Source: Nevskia soli DSM 19509 (GTDB lineage: Bacteria > Pseudomonadota > Gammaproteobacteria > Nevskiales > Nevskiaceae). From it: DNA of 64,000 nucleotides. Below are positions 41,480-50,884 of this stretch, piece by piece; position 1 is the stretch's first letter, and each line of letters starts with the position of its first letter. The stretch lies in the NCBI RefSeq assembly GCF_000711955.1, contig NZ_KL544000.1:98719-162718 (forward strand). The letters run 5' to 3'. A model generated the notes under the pieces. The model was not told the origin of the DNA. It ran no database searches and saw only the letters and a list, made by a program, of their open reading frames with translations. The position numbers and the translations under genes are program-made.

Positions 41480-44330
41480 CCCGGTTTCCTTCATCGTCAG
41501 CTGGACGACACAACGCGATCAATTCCTCGAACTTCACCGCAAAATGCTGGCCGCTGGCCTGGGCGCCCTGATTCACATGCTCGCCGAGCAGCGCCTTGCG
41601 CTGCTGCAGTTCGGCAATGCGTTCTTCAACGCTGTCTTCCGTGATGAGCTGATAGACGAAGACGGGTTTATCCTGGCCGATACGATGCGCGCGGTCGGAC
41701 GCCTGGCGTTCGGCAGCGTCGTTCCACCACGGGTCGTAGTGGATCACGGTGTCCGCGCGGGTCAGGTTCAATCCCACGCCGCCCGCCTTGAGGCTGATGA
41801 GGAATACCGCCGCTGCACCGGCCTGAAAGGCGGCCACCCTCCGGCTGCGCTCGTCCGCCGGGGTCTGCCCGGTCAATTCCAGATGCGCGATGCCTTGTTG
41901 GCGCAGGTCCTGCGCCAGCAGGGCCAGCATCGCCGTGAACTGCGAAAACAGCAGCACGGCCCGCCCCTCCTCGACCAGCTCCGTGATCATTTCCAGGCAG
42001 TGCTGGCGCTTACCGGAAGCTATTTCGGGACGCCCCAGCAATGAGGGATCGCAGCAGGCCTGGCGCAACCGCAGCAAGGCACTGAGCACCAGCACGCGCT
42101 GCTCCCCGGAGTGTTCGGTTTCTGCAAGGCGCGCGTCCAGGTCCGACCAGGTGGCTGACCGGAGCTCCTCGTAGAAATGCTCTTGTCCGTCTGCGAAAGG
42201 CACCTTGCGCTGGATGACCGTTTTCGGGGGTAGCTCCGTGGCGATCTGATCCTTGGTGCGTCGAAGCATCCAGGGCGAGATGCGCTGCAGCAGCAGCTGC
42301 AGTCGCGAGGCATCGCCCTGCTCTTCGATGGGCTCACGGAAGTAACGCCGGAAGTTGCGCTCCGAGCCCAGGCACTGGGGATTCAGGAAATCCATGATCG
42401 ACCACAGCTCGCCCAGATGGTTTTCCACCGGCGTGCCGGTCAGGGCCAGCCGATGCTCCGCGGCGATCTGCCTGACGGCCTGGCTGGCGCGGGTTCCTGG
42501 ATTCTTGATCCACTGCGCCTCGTCGAGCACCAGCCAGCTCAAGGGTTGCTGCTGCCACCGCTCGAGGTCATTGACCAGCAGCGTGTAGCTGGTGATGAGC
42601 ACGTCATGGTCGCCGAGGGTGGTCCACAGGCGATGTCGCGCGGCGCCATGAACGACACAGCACCGCAGCGAGGGGGCAAAGCTGGCCAGCTCCTGACGCC
42701 AGTTGTGCAGCAGGCTGGTCGGCGCCACCACCAGCGCCGGCAGCGTGAGTCGACCCTGGCTGCGTTCGAGGCTCAGATGCGCGATGGTTTGCAGGGTCTT
42801 GCCCAGGCCCATGTCATCCGCGAGCAAGCCGTTGACGCCAAGCGCCCGCAGGTGTTGCAGCCAGCAGGCGCCATGCCACTGGTAGCCGCGCAAGGTGGCG
42901 CGGAGGCCGGTATCCACCTGCGACAAGGTCTGCGCCGGCTGGAGGAGACGACTGGCCCGACCGAGCAAACCCGCCTCATCCAGCCAATGCGTCGTTTCCG
43001 GCAGGGCTTGCGCCACCGTCGCCAGCCGGTTGAGCTGGCTGTAGGGCAAGCGGCCGGAGCCGCTCTGGCCCGTCAGGTCGCCGAGTTCCGCGGCAAGGCT
43101 CCGGGCCTGTTTGATCGGCAGCAGAAGCAGCCGGCCATCCTGGAGGGGGATGCGCCCCTGCTCCAGGCAGTCCGGGGGGAGTTGCGCGAGCAGCTGCATC
43201 AGGTCGACGGTCCGGCCCTGCATGGAGATGCGCATCTGCAGATCCCAGTGGGTATCACCCCGGGGCGAGACGTTGACCTGCCAGCCCTCGGCCCAGGCGA
43301 AGTGCTGAGCGAAGGCGGGCGTGAAACGCCATTGATATCCATTCTGTTCCAGCTCGGGCAGCGCCTCGGTCAGCAGCTGTTGCCAGGCAGCGGGCTCGGC
43401 GGTCCATCCGCCCTCGGCCGCGGCGGTGAATCCGCGCAAGCGCTCCACCAGCCCGACGGCGGAGGCTGCCTCGGCTTCCGGGTCGCGGACGATTTCGATG
43501 AGCTGCATACCGTTCCAGTAGCGGTATCCGGCCGTCTCCTTCCAGTCCGCGAAGCAAACGCAGCATTCATCGCCCAAATATTGAAACAGCAGCCTGAGTC
43601 GGGGCGGCATGCCCCCGCTGGGCAGATCGCAATGCAATACGGCAGTGGGGCGCAGGGGCATGCGGCGCAGGCACAGCCGTTGCGGCAACGGCAGTCCCAA
43701 GGTCGTCAAGCGCTCGGCGCTTGCGACCAGCGAGTCGACGGCTTCCAGCGTCTGCGGAAAGAAAAAGGGAGCTGCGGATTCCAGTGCCGCGTCACCGAGA
43801 TCATGTTGCAGCGGTGCCAGACCGTGGTTCGTGGGTTGGTAGACCACGAGATCACGCGACCCGGCGAGCGCGAGCACCTGCCCATCCACCGCCCAATGAA
43901 GGCGCTGGCGCCCGTCCGGATCGACGATCCATTGAAGTTCGGCAGGCAGCGGCGCCAGGGCCCGCAGGCGGCAGGGGGCCTGACCCGGCATATCGACAAA
44001 GCAGCGCTGCGTAGCGAGCATCGAGCTGAGAAACGTCCAGCCGCCGGGCGCCTGGCCGGCGCTTTGACTCAGCCAGGCCCGATCGGCGTCCACCAGACCG
44101 GCCAGCACGCCGACATCGTCCGCTCTCACGAAAGGAGGGGGCGCACGCAGATGCGTTGGCTGGATCACATAAGCTGTGCCGTGACCTTCCATGCAATCGC
44201 CGTGAACCTGGGCCAGACGCAGCGACAGGCGCACAAAGGGCGGCTCACCCCCCCGCTGCAGCAGGTAGCAAAGCGAAGCTCCGTCGTATCCGGGATCTGA
44301 TCGCTGACGTAGCTGCGCAAGGAAGCTCAT
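41472..44330 (-). CDS. SNF2-family DNA helicase/translocase
   Basis: A 952-residue SF2 ATPase. Walker A is LADDMGLGKTLQ (~500), Walker B LVLDEAQWIKN (~603), and the C-terminal motif VI is RAHRIGQDKPVFVYQLITEDSVEERI (~880). The ~480-residue N-terminal part has no known domain. It resembles bacterial HepA/RapA-distant SNF2 proteins with no SWIM or nuclease domain seen. It may remodel protein-DNA complexes in repair or defence. ATG 44330 gives a natural MSFLAQLRQRSD start; 44375 is possible. The 270 bases upstream contain no convincing gene. Confidence 0.85.
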   Translation of the reverse strand: MSFLAQLRQRSDPGYDGASLCYLLQRGGEPPFVRLSLRLAQVHGDCMEGHGTAYVIQPTHLRAPPPFVRADDVGVLAGLVDADRAWLSQSAGQAPGGWTFLSSMLATQRCFVDMPGQAPCRLRALAPLPAELQWIVDPDGRQRLHWAVDGQVLALAGSRDLVVYQPTNHGLAPLQHDLGDAALESAAPFFFPQTLEAVDSLVASAERLTTLGLPLPQRLCLRRMPLRPTAVLHCDLPSGGMPPRLRLLFQYLGDECCVCFADWKETAGYRYWNGMQLIEIVRDPEAEAASAVGLVERLRGFTAAAEGGWTAEPAAWQQLLTEALPELEQNGYQWRFTPAFAQHFAWAEGWQVNVSPRGDTHWDLQMRISMQGRTVDLMQLLAQLPPDCLEQGRIPLQDGRLLLLPIKQARSLAAELGDLTGQSGSGRLPYSQLNRLATVAQALPETTHWLDEAGLLGRASRLLQPAQTLSQVDTGLRATLRGYQWHGACWLQHLRALGVNGLLADDMGLGKTLQTIAHLSLERSQGRLTLPALVVAPTSLLHNWRQELASFAPSLRCCVVHGAARHRLWTTLGDHDVLITSYTLLVNDLERWQQQPLSWLVLDEAQWIKNPGTRASQAVRQIAAEHRLALTGTPVENHLGELWSIMDFLNPQCLGSERNFRRYFREPIEEQGDASRLQLLLQRISPWMLRRTKDQIATELPPKTVIQRKVPFADGQEHFYEELRSATWSDLDARLAETEHSGEQRVLVLSALLRLRQACCDPSLLGRPEIASGKRQHCLEMITELVEEGRAVLLFSQFTAMLALLAQDLRQQGIAHLELTGQTPADERSRRVAAFQAGAAAVFLISLKAGGVGLNLTRADTVIHYDPWWNDAAERQASDRAHRIGQDKPVFVYQLITEDSVEERIAELQQRKALLGEHVNQGAQASGQHFAVKFEELIALCRPADDEGNRDE

Positions 44331-44604
44331 AGGGGGTTGAACGAATGGGGACGTGCGAGCGCGACTCCAGGCCATGTACGGCGGAGCACTTGCAAGGTCT
44401 ATTTTGCACCATCTTCCACGATGACTGCTGCCGCGGCGCGGTCGACCTTGACAATACCATCGGCCTGGGTTGGACCAGCGGCGAGAACCGGCCGGCGGCT
44501 GCCGGGCCGATCACCGGGGTGCCTCACCTGCCAAGGAGCCAAAACTCGACGCACAGCTCACGGAAGGCACAGCTTGCACACTTCAATGATGCGTTAATTA
44601 GACA

Positions 44605-44637
44605 GTTTATCTAATCAGATGAACTTGTCAGATAAAC
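44605..44637. promoter_or_regulatory. MarR operator
   Basis: GTTTATCT (44605-44612) and AGATAAAC (44630-44637) are perfect inverted halves 17 bases apart, in an AT-rich region 24 bases before the MarR ATG. It is the probable autoregulatory site for the four-gene operon. Confidence 0.65.
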
Positions 44638-44660
44638 TTACTATCTGTTACTGTATCGGC

Positions 44661-45116
44661 ATGAAAATTCGGCCGAAGGACCGCCAATCCTCCAGCGCCC
44701 CGGCCTTGGCGCAGGATCTTCGCGCCCTGCTCGGCAAGCTGAAACGCCGCCTGCGCGAACAGGGGCATCTGACGGGAGACCTGACGCCATCCCAGGTTTC
44801 CGTACTGCTCCGCCTCGAGCAGGACGGCCCGGCGACAGCTGCGGCTCTCGCGCGGGCGGAGGGGATGCGTCCGCAATCCATGGTTCCGGTCATTGCCGCG
44901 CTGGAGGGCGCAGGACTGGTGAGCGGCGCACCGGACCCGAACGACGGCCGGCAGACGCTGCTCTCGCTCACCGAGGCCTGCCGCAAGTGGGTTCGCGAGG
45001 GACGGGCGGCGCGACAGGACTGGTTGACCCGCACCATCCAGGCGCGGCTGTCCCCGCGGGAACAGGACGAACTCTCCGCTTCCGTCGAATTGCTCAAACG
45101 GCTCGTCGAGGACTGA
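44661..45116 (+). CDS. MarR-family regulator
   Basis: A 151-residue MarR protein: LTPSQVSVLLRLEQDGPATAAALARAEGMRPQSMVPVIAALE contains the recognition helix, followed by DPNDGRQTLLSLTEACRKW as the wing. ATG 44661 lies after the operator; the frame upstream (44619) runs through it. First gene of an operon with an isochorismatase-like hydrolase, a membrane protein and an MFS exporter. Confidence 0.88.
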   Translation: MKIRPKDRQSSSAPALAQDLRALLGKLKRRLREQGHLTGDLTPSQVSVLLRLEQDGPATAAALARAEGMRPQSMVPVIAALEGAGLVSGAPDPNDGRQTLLSLTEACRKWVREGRAARQDWLTRTIQARLSPREQDELSASVELLKRLVED

Positions 45117-45176
45117 CAACGTTTCGTGGGGCTCACGCCCGGCCGAACGCATCGTGACTTTCAAGAGGACACTCCG

Positions 45177-45740
45177 ATGGCGCTGACCACGCTCGACCCC
45201 AACACGGCCCTGATCGTTGTTGACCTGCAACAGGGCATCGTCGGCCTGCCCCTCATCCATCCCATAGGCGACATCATCGGGCGGGCCCGCGAGTTGGCCG
45301 ATGCCTTCCGCGAGCGCGGCTTGCCGGTCGTGCTCGTCAATGTCGCCGGCGGGGCGCCAGGCCGGACAGAACAGCAGTCTCAAGCCGGATCCCGTCCGGA
45401 CGGGTGGACGGATCTCGTTCCGGAGTTGAATCGGCAACCCGGCGACATCTTGGTCACGAAGCGGACCTGGGGTGCGTTCGCGAGCACCGGTCTGGAAGCG
45501 CAACTGAAGGCGCTGGGTGTCACCCAGGTAGTGATCCTGGGCGTGGCCACGGGTACCGGCGTCGAGTCGACCGCGCGCCAGGCCTATGAGCAGGGGTTCA
45601 ATGTCACTCTCGCCATCGACGCCATGACTGACAGGCGTCCCGAGGCTCACGACTACAGCATCAGGAATGTCTTCCCGCGGCTTGGCGAAACGGGCACCTG
45701 CCGGGACATCATCGACCTGCTTGCAGCGAGGGGTGCCTGA
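45177..45740 (+). CDS. Isochorismatase-family hydrolase, catalytic Cys replaced
   Basis: A 187-residue cysteine-hydrolase-fold protein. Asp of VVDLQQGIVG and Lys of VTKRTWGAF are present, but the position normally holding the nucleophilic Cys reads GVATGTGVESTARQA, with Gly instead. Some family members have this form and their activity is unclear. Possible substrates include amides or isochorismate-like compounds. Ribosome site AAGAGGA before ATG 45177. Second gene of the MarR operon. Confidence 0.75.
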   Translation: MALTTLDPNTALIVVDLQQGIVGLPLIHPIGDIIGRARELADAFRERGLPVVLVNVAGGAPGRTEQQSQAGSRPDGWTDLVPELNRQPGDILVTKRTWGAFASTGLEAQLKALGVTQVVILGVATGTGVESTARQAYEQGFNVTLAIDAMTDRRPEAHDYSIRNVFPRLGETGTCRDIIDLLAARGA

Positions 45741-45741
45741 T

Positions 45742-46071
45742 ATGTCCTGGCACTATCTCTTGCCTTGCTTTTTCGGTGGGGTTTTCCTCGCGAACGCAGT
45801 GCCGCATGTCGTCAGCGGCATGATGGGCAGGCCTTTCCAGAGCCCCTTCGCCAAGCCGCCGGGACAGGGGCTCTCCTCATCGACCGTCAACGTGCTATGG
45901 GGATTCTTCAATCTGGTTGTCGGCTATTGGCTCGCCTGCCGCGTTGGTGATTTCCATCTGCGGGAGACGGGCGATGTCGCCGCGCTCGGGCTGGGCGGCC
46001 TGCTCATCAGCCTCTTCTCGGCGCGGCATTTTGGCCGCTTCCATGGCGGCAATGCGCCGGAGCGTCGATGA
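45742..46071 (+). CDS. Small membrane protein
   Basis: A 109-residue protein with hydrophobic segments at ~5-22, ~48-66 and ~75-95. It starts one base after the hydrolase stop and its own stop overlaps the MFS start, so it is certainly part of the operon. HVVSGMMGRPFQSPFAKPPG is a conserved-looking loop. No function assigned. Confidence 0.65.
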   Translation: MSWHYLLPCFFGGVFLANAVPHVVSGMMGRPFQSPFAKPPGQGLSSSTVNVLWGFFNLVVGYWLACRVGDFHLRETGDVAALGLGGLLISLFSARHFGRFHGGNAPERR

Positions 46072-47294
46072 CGCTACCCGTGGCTGGCGTCTTCCGGTCG
46101 CTGCGCGGTTTCAACTATCGGATCTGGATCGCCGGGGCTTTCGTTTCCAACGTCGGTACCTGGGTACAGCGCACGGCCCAGGACTGGCTGGTGCTGACCC
46201 AGCTCACGCATCACAGCGCTTCGGCCATCGGTGTCGTCATGGCGCTGCAATTCGCGCCGCAGCTCCTGCTGCTGCCCTGGACGGGCTCCGCCGCCGATCA
46301 TTTCAACCAGCGCAGGCTCCTGATCTTCACCCAGGCGACGATGGGCGCCCTCGCCCTGGCGCTGGGAATCCTCACCGTCGCGGGCATTGTCCAGCTCTGG
46401 CAGGTTTACGTCTTTGCGTTCCTCTTTGGCTGCGCGGCGGCGTTCGATGCGCCTGTACGCCAGACCTTTGTCGCCGAACTGGTCGGGGACGATGACCTGC
46501 ACAACGCGGTGGCGCTCAACTCGACCTCGTTCAACACCGCACGGATGATCGGGCCGGCGGTCTCGGGTGTGGTCATCGCCGCGATCGGCACCGGTTGGGC
46601 CTTCCTGATCAATGGTGTTTCCTTCATCGCGGTGCTGTTCTCGCTCTTGTTGCTCCGCGGGTCCGAACTTCATCCGAGTGCGCGGGCTCACCGGGCCAGG
46701 GGAAGCTTCACCGAGGGATTGCGCTATGTTTGGGGACGTCCGGACCTCAAGGCGGTGCTCGCCATGCTGTTCCTGGTCGGCACCTTCGGCTTGAATTTCC
46801 CCATCTTCATCTCGACCATGGCAGTCCGCGTCTTCCACGCCGATGCCCGCGGATACGGCCTGCTGTCCTCGATCATGGCGATCGGAACGGTTGCCGGGGC
46901 ATTGCTCGGCGCAGCCCGGCGCAGGGCGCGGTTCAGCTTGTTGTTGCTGGGCTCCGGGTTCTTCGGACTCGGGTGCACGCTGGCCGCGCTCGCCCCGAGC
47001 TATTGGCTGTTCGCCGCTGCGCTCGTGATCATCGGCGTGGCCGCCCTGACGCTGACCAATACGAGCAATAGCCTGATGCAGCTTTCGACCGAGCCCGCCA
47101 TGCGCGGACGGGTGATGGCGCTGCGCGTCGGTGTCGCACTCGGCGGCACGCCCATCGGTGCGCCGATCGTCGGCTGGGTAGCGGATCAATGCGGGCCGCG
47201 CTGGGCGCTTGGGGTCGGCGCGGCTTCGGGCTTTGCAGCGGTGATCGTCGGCGCTTACGCCTTGGCCCGCCTGGAACCACGAGCTTCAGTTTGA
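46068..47294 (+). CDS. MFS exporter (EntS/MFS_3 type)
   Basis: A 408-residue major facilitator, twelve helices. FNYRIWIAGAFVSNVGTWVQRTAQDWLV and PWTGSAADHFNQRRLL are typical of the MFS_3 branch with EntS, which exports enterobactin or drugs. ATG 46068 overlaps the preceding TGA. As last gene of a MarR operon it most likely removes the molecule sensed by the regulator or modified by the hydrolase. Confidence 0.85.
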   Translation: MTLPVAGVFRSLRGFNYRIWIAGAFVSNVGTWVQRTAQDWLVLTQLTHHSASAIGVVMALQFAPQLLLLPWTGSAADHFNQRRLLIFTQATMGALALALGILTVAGIVQLWQVYVFAFLFGCAAAFDAPVRQTFVAELVGDDDLHNAVALNSTSFNTARMIGPAVSGVVIAAIGTGWAFLINGVSFIAVLFSLLLLRGSELHPSARAHRARGSFTEGLRYVWGRPDLKAVLAMLFLVGTFGLNFPIFISTMAVRVFHADARGYGLLSSIMAIGTVAGALLGAARRRARFSLLLLGSGFFGLGCTLAALAPSYWLFAAALVIIGVAALTLTNTSNSLMQLSTEPAMRGRVMALRVGVALGGTPIGAPIVGWVADQCGPRWALGVGAASGFAAVIVGAYALARLEPRASV

Positions 47295-47392
47295 ATTTTC
47301 GCTTTGTTTGCAGGCCCGAAGAAGGCATTCAAGACGGGGGATTTCCATCAGGGGGCGGCGCGCACGGCACTGCGGATTAACCCATATCTCCA

Positions 47393-49696
47393 TCAGATAG
47401 AGGCAGGTCTACCGAACGCCGGGCTCGCCCAGCCTCCGCCTGAGTTGACAGGCGGCGCAGGCAGCGGGGTACCGCCATAGATCGCGTTGCCCCGTGCATC
47501 TTGATAGGTCTGCCAGGGAATCGTCGGCTGCTGATCCACCCCTGGCTTGCTGAAATCGCAAACCCCACCTGGGAACAAGGTCTGCATCTGCGCCCACTGC
47601 GCGTCCGTGAACGGGATCGAACCGTAGTTGTCCCCCCGGTTCAGCGGCTTGAGCTGACACTTGTTGGCATCCGTCGTAATGGCTTCCCCGGCCGCCGTCC
47701 GCGCGGTGCCGTAGATCGGCACGATCCGCTCGCCGCAGAGGTTGGCGGAGAGCTGGTTGCCGACGCCGTCAAAACAGGCATCTCCCAGATCGGACGGCTT
47801 GTCACTGACGATTCTTTGAGCGAGCGGGGCCGGGCTGTGGTCGTTTTCCACCGCAGCCAGCCAGCGATCCATGGCGATGAGGCCATTCTGATTGCAGGCG
47901 GCATCCCCGAAGATGAGAGCCGGCCCTTCCCAAATCAGCTGATTGGCGTGACCGCCGGTTTCACGGTCCAGCCTGGCGCGAATCGCGAAGGCGCGGTAGG
48001 CGTCGTGGCCCAAGCCGGGGTCGGGGCCGCGACAATCGATGATTGCCGTCTGGTCCAGGTTGTTGGCTTCGTTGATCATGCCGCTGCGATAGGCGTTGGC
48101 GAGCGCGGGCTGGTCTGCGACCAGACGATCCGGGCTCGCTTGAATGTCGATGTTCAGGCCGCCGATCCTGGTATTGAGATCCAGAAACATGTGCGGCGTG
48201 ATCGAGCCCTGCTGAAGCGCGGACAGGCCGTACTGCACGCCGACGTTGTCCGCCGCAATTCCCGCAAAGCCGTGACCGAGCTTCTTTTCCACGGCGGTCC
48301 ACACCGCCGGCGCACGCGGAGCGAACACATTGATGCCGAGATCGGTCGGGCCGCAGCGGTCACCGCCGGGATTGGTCTGGGCGTTGTAGACCGTGGCCGC
48401 GGTCGTGCCGGGGCAAACGTTGCTTGGCACGAAGGCCGGAAACAGCCCGATGTTATCGAACACGGCGTTCAGCGGCAGATCGCTGCCCTCCACTGCCGCG
48501 GCCTGCACCGGCGTCCACGGCACGCCGGATGTCCCGCCGACACCCAGGGCCAAGTCGCCGAAGTAGGTCACGAGGAGGTGGTAATCCGCAACCTGCGTGA
48601 CCGTGCTCCAGGCGTCCGGAAACGAACAGGTCGGCAGGATGCCCTGGTAGATGCCCGGATAGGCGTTTGCAATCCACTGCAGCGCCAGCGAGCCGCCGGA
48701 ACAGCCGGAGCCCATCGTGTAGCGCAAGGTGCCGTACTGCTCGATCACGCGTTCCTTGGCCATGATCAGCGACTCGGCCTGGATCGCCACATCGCAGTCG
48801 TGGGCGCTGTTGTCGAGCGCCGTCGACATCACCACGAAACCCGCACCGAGTGCATATTGCAGGCTGTTCGGCCCTACCGTGACCGGCAGGCCGGCGAGCA
48901 AGCCGAACGGTGCCGCGTAATTGGTCACGCTGGGGGCGGTACCCGGCTCAAACGAGGCGCCGCACAGGGCGCCATGGGAGATCAGCAGCTTGTGGTTGAA
49001 CTGCGCTTGCGGGGCTACGGCGGTCCAGGGCTTGCCTGGCTGGTAAAGCGCGGCAATCTTGTATTGATCGCGGTCCTGGTAGCCGGTCTCCACGCGAACG
49101 ATGAAAGGTACTCTGACACCGTTGTCGGTCGTTGTGCCGGCGACGTCGCTTGGCGGGTCGGCGGGATCGTAAGCCTGGAAGCCCTGTTTCAGCGGGTTGG
49201 AGGAGATGTACAGAAAGGAGTAGGCCGGCGGCTGGTTGCATTGCGCATCCACCGCGGTCTGCTGGCAGGTCCACGGCATCTGCTGCGGGCCGGCAAGGAC
49301 CGGGCCGCCGTTGGGATGGTTGATCAAGGCGTAGCTGCTGCTGCCGCCCGGATAGTTGGCGGTAATGGTATTGCGGCCCAGCACCATGCCGCTGACCAGG
49401 CCCATGTAGGCGCCGCTGGCGGTGAAGGAGAATTGCGGGCTCACGTCGCTGCCGTTGAGGCTCACCGTGACCGCGGAGGCGGGAGTGCCCGCGGGCAAGA
49501 CGATCTGCACCAGCGCATCGCCGCCGCTGATCAGGTCCGCACGGTTGGACAGGACCTGGATGGCGCTGCCGTATATGGGGCCGGAGCCGTCCGCACCCGA
49601 TCCAGTACCGGCTACCGGCGAACTGCTGCCGCAGCTCGCGAGCAAACAAGCCACGGTGAGCAGCAAGACTCTCTTAAAGTGCTGCTTCACGAACAA
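47393..49696 (-). CDS. DUF6351-type lipoprotein hydrolase, copy 1
   Basis: A 767-residue lipoprotein (signal peptide with lipobox LLASC). The nucleophile-elbow motif GSGCSGGS (~332) gives it an alpha/beta-hydrolase character, with tannase-like neighbours NGLIAMDRWLAAVE and CRGPDPGLGHDAYRAFAIRARLD. An N-terminal Ig-like domain (IQVLSNRADLISGGDALVQIVLP) begins just after the signal. It would hydrolyse an ester or polymer outside the inner membrane. A ~50% similar paralog is at 54185-56452. Convergent with the MFS gene. Confidence 0.75.
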   Translation of the reverse strand: MFVKQHFKRVLLLTVACLLASCGSSSPVAGTGSGADGSGPIYGSAIQVLSNRADLISGGDALVQIVLPAGTPASAVTVSLNGSDVSPQFSFTASGAYMGLVSGMVLGRNTITANYPGGSSSYALINHPNGGPVLAGPQQMPWTCQQTAVDAQCNQPPAYSFLYISSNPLKQGFQAYDPADPPSDVAGTTTDNGVRVPFIVRVETGYQDRDQYKIAALYQPGKPWTAVAPQAQFNHKLLISHGALCGASFEPGTAPSVTNYAAPFGLLAGLPVTVGPNSLQYALGAGFVVMSTALDNSAHDCDVAIQAESLIMAKERVIEQYGTLRYTMGSGCSGGSLALQWIANAYPGIYQGILPTCSFPDAWSTVTQVADYHLLVTYFGDLALGVGGTSGVPWTPVQAAAVEGSDLPLNAVFDNIGLFPAFVPSNVCPGTTAATVYNAQTNPGGDRCGPTDLGINVFAPRAPAVWTAVEKKLGHGFAGIAADNVGVQYGLSALQQGSITPHMFLDLNTRIGGLNIDIQASPDRLVADQPALANAYRSGMINEANNLDQTAIIDCRGPDPGLGHDAYRAFAIRARLDRETGGHANQLIWEGPALIFGDAACNQNGLIAMDRWLAAVENDHSPAPLAQRIVSDKPSDLGDACFDGVGNQLSANLCGERIVPIYGTARTAAGEAITTDANKCQLKPLNRGDNYGSIPFTDAQWAQMQTLFPGGVCDFSKPGVDQQPTIPWQTYQDARGNAIYGGTPLPAPPVNSGGGWASPAFGRPASI

Positions 49697-49797
49697 TCTC
49701 CATGCCTACGGGTGTTTGCGCCATTATCATTGGGCTGTTCAGCAGCTATATTCGGGCACTGGGAAGTGAGCCCATTGCAGGATCGGTGACATAGAAC

Positions 49798-50838
49798 ATG
49801 CAGATTTCCCGCAGCATCTACAGCATCGTGCAGATGGTGGACACGGCGGCCGAGCATGGCATGAGCGCGCGAGCCTGCCTGGCGGATTCGGGCCTCGCGC
49901 CGGAGCAGCTGCTGCAGCTGGAGCTGCAGGTCTCGCCGCAGCAGGAATTCACGGTGATCGCCAACATCATGCGCGGGTTGCCGCAGGTGCCGGCACTGGG
50001 CCTGCGCATGGCCGCCCGCTTCCATATGCCGGTGTATGGTGTTTTGACGTTCGCGATGTGCAGCTGCGCCACGGCCGGCGATGCCATCGATCTTGGCCTC
50101 AGCTACCACGAACTGAGCTTCACGCTGGTGGAAAAGCGCCAGGAGGTGATCGGCAACGACCTGGTCTTCACCTTCGACGACCGGCAGATCCCCGCGCCGC
50201 TGCGCCAGATCATCGTGGAACGGGACCTGTTTGCCCTGCCGAGGGTGATGGACGAGGTGTTGGGATGCCCGATGCCCAAGCGCAGGGCGCGCTTCGCCTA
50301 CCCTCCGCCCGCGCATGCAAAGCGGTATGCCGAACTGCTGGGCTTCGAGCCTGAATTCAACGCCCCGGCGCATCAGATCGTCGTGGATGCCGCCTTCCGC
50401 AAGATGCCCATGCCCCAGGCCAACGCCGCCACACTGCAGCACTGCCAGGCGCAGCTGGAAGCGATCGTGGCGCGGCACAAGGTCTGGGGCGGCACGGCAG
50501 GCAAGGTGCGCCACATGCTGATGCGCCGTCCCGCGATGGGGGCGGACATGGAGGAGGTGGCGGCGGAGCTGCGCATGACCTCGCGCAACCTGCGCCGCGT
50601 GCTGGAGGCGGAGAACACATCCTTCCGGAGCCTGGCGGACGAAGTGCGCCAGACCGTCGCGGAGGAATTGCTGGGCCTGGGCAAATCCAGCGTGAGGGAT
50701 GTGGCCACCCGGCTCGGCTATAGCGAGGTCTCCAGCTTCACCCATGCCTTCAAACGCTGGACCGGCCGGGCGCCGCGCGACTGGCGGTCCGGGCAACCGC
50801 AGCCGGCTGCGGCCGGCGAGACTCCAGGCTCCGCGTAA
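49798..50838 (+). CDS. AraC-family regulator
   Basis: A 346-residue regulator with an N-terminal ligand domain of the arabinose-binding PF12625 type (ARACLADSGLAPEQLL; VPALGLRMAARFHMPVYGVL) and a C-terminal double HTH (EEVAAELRMTSRNLRRVLEAE; SVRDVATRLGYSEVSSFTHAFKRWTG). It is divergent from DUF6351 copy 1, 101 bases away. The repeated ~30-bp direct-repeat motif upstream of three other genes of the cluster suits AraC binding. Confidence 0.85.
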   Translation: MQISRSIYSIVQMVDTAAEHGMSARACLADSGLAPEQLLQLELQVSPQQEFTVIANIMRGLPQVPALGLRMAARFHMPVYGVLTFAMCSCATAGDAIDLGLSYHELSFTLVEKRQEVIGNDLVFTFDDRQIPAPLRQIIVERDLFALPRVMDEVLGCPMPKRRARFAYPPPAHAKRYAELLGFEPEFNAPAHQIVVDAAFRKMPMPQANAATLQHCQAQLEAIVARHKVWGGTAGKVRHMLMRRPAMGADMEEVAAELRMTSRNLRRVLEAENTSFRSLADEVRQTVAEELLGLGKSSVRDVATRLGYSEVSSFTHAFKRWTGRAPRDWRSGQPQPAAAGETPGSA

Positions 50839-50884
50839 GGGCATCCCGCCGCACCGGCGTGAGGTCAGTGCGGCGGGGACCAAC

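Noticed and set aside
42417..44300. 627-aa plus-strand open frame opposite the helicase
   Set aside because: Shadow frame of the helicase; no domain, start or codon bias.
44331..44604. Possible gene between helicase and MarR
   Set aside because: Short frames on both strands without start signal or recognisable protein.
47501..49789. 762-aa plus-strand open frame opposite DUF6351 copy 1
   Set aside because: Shadow of the lipoprotein gene; low-complexity Gly/Arg/His-rich sequence.
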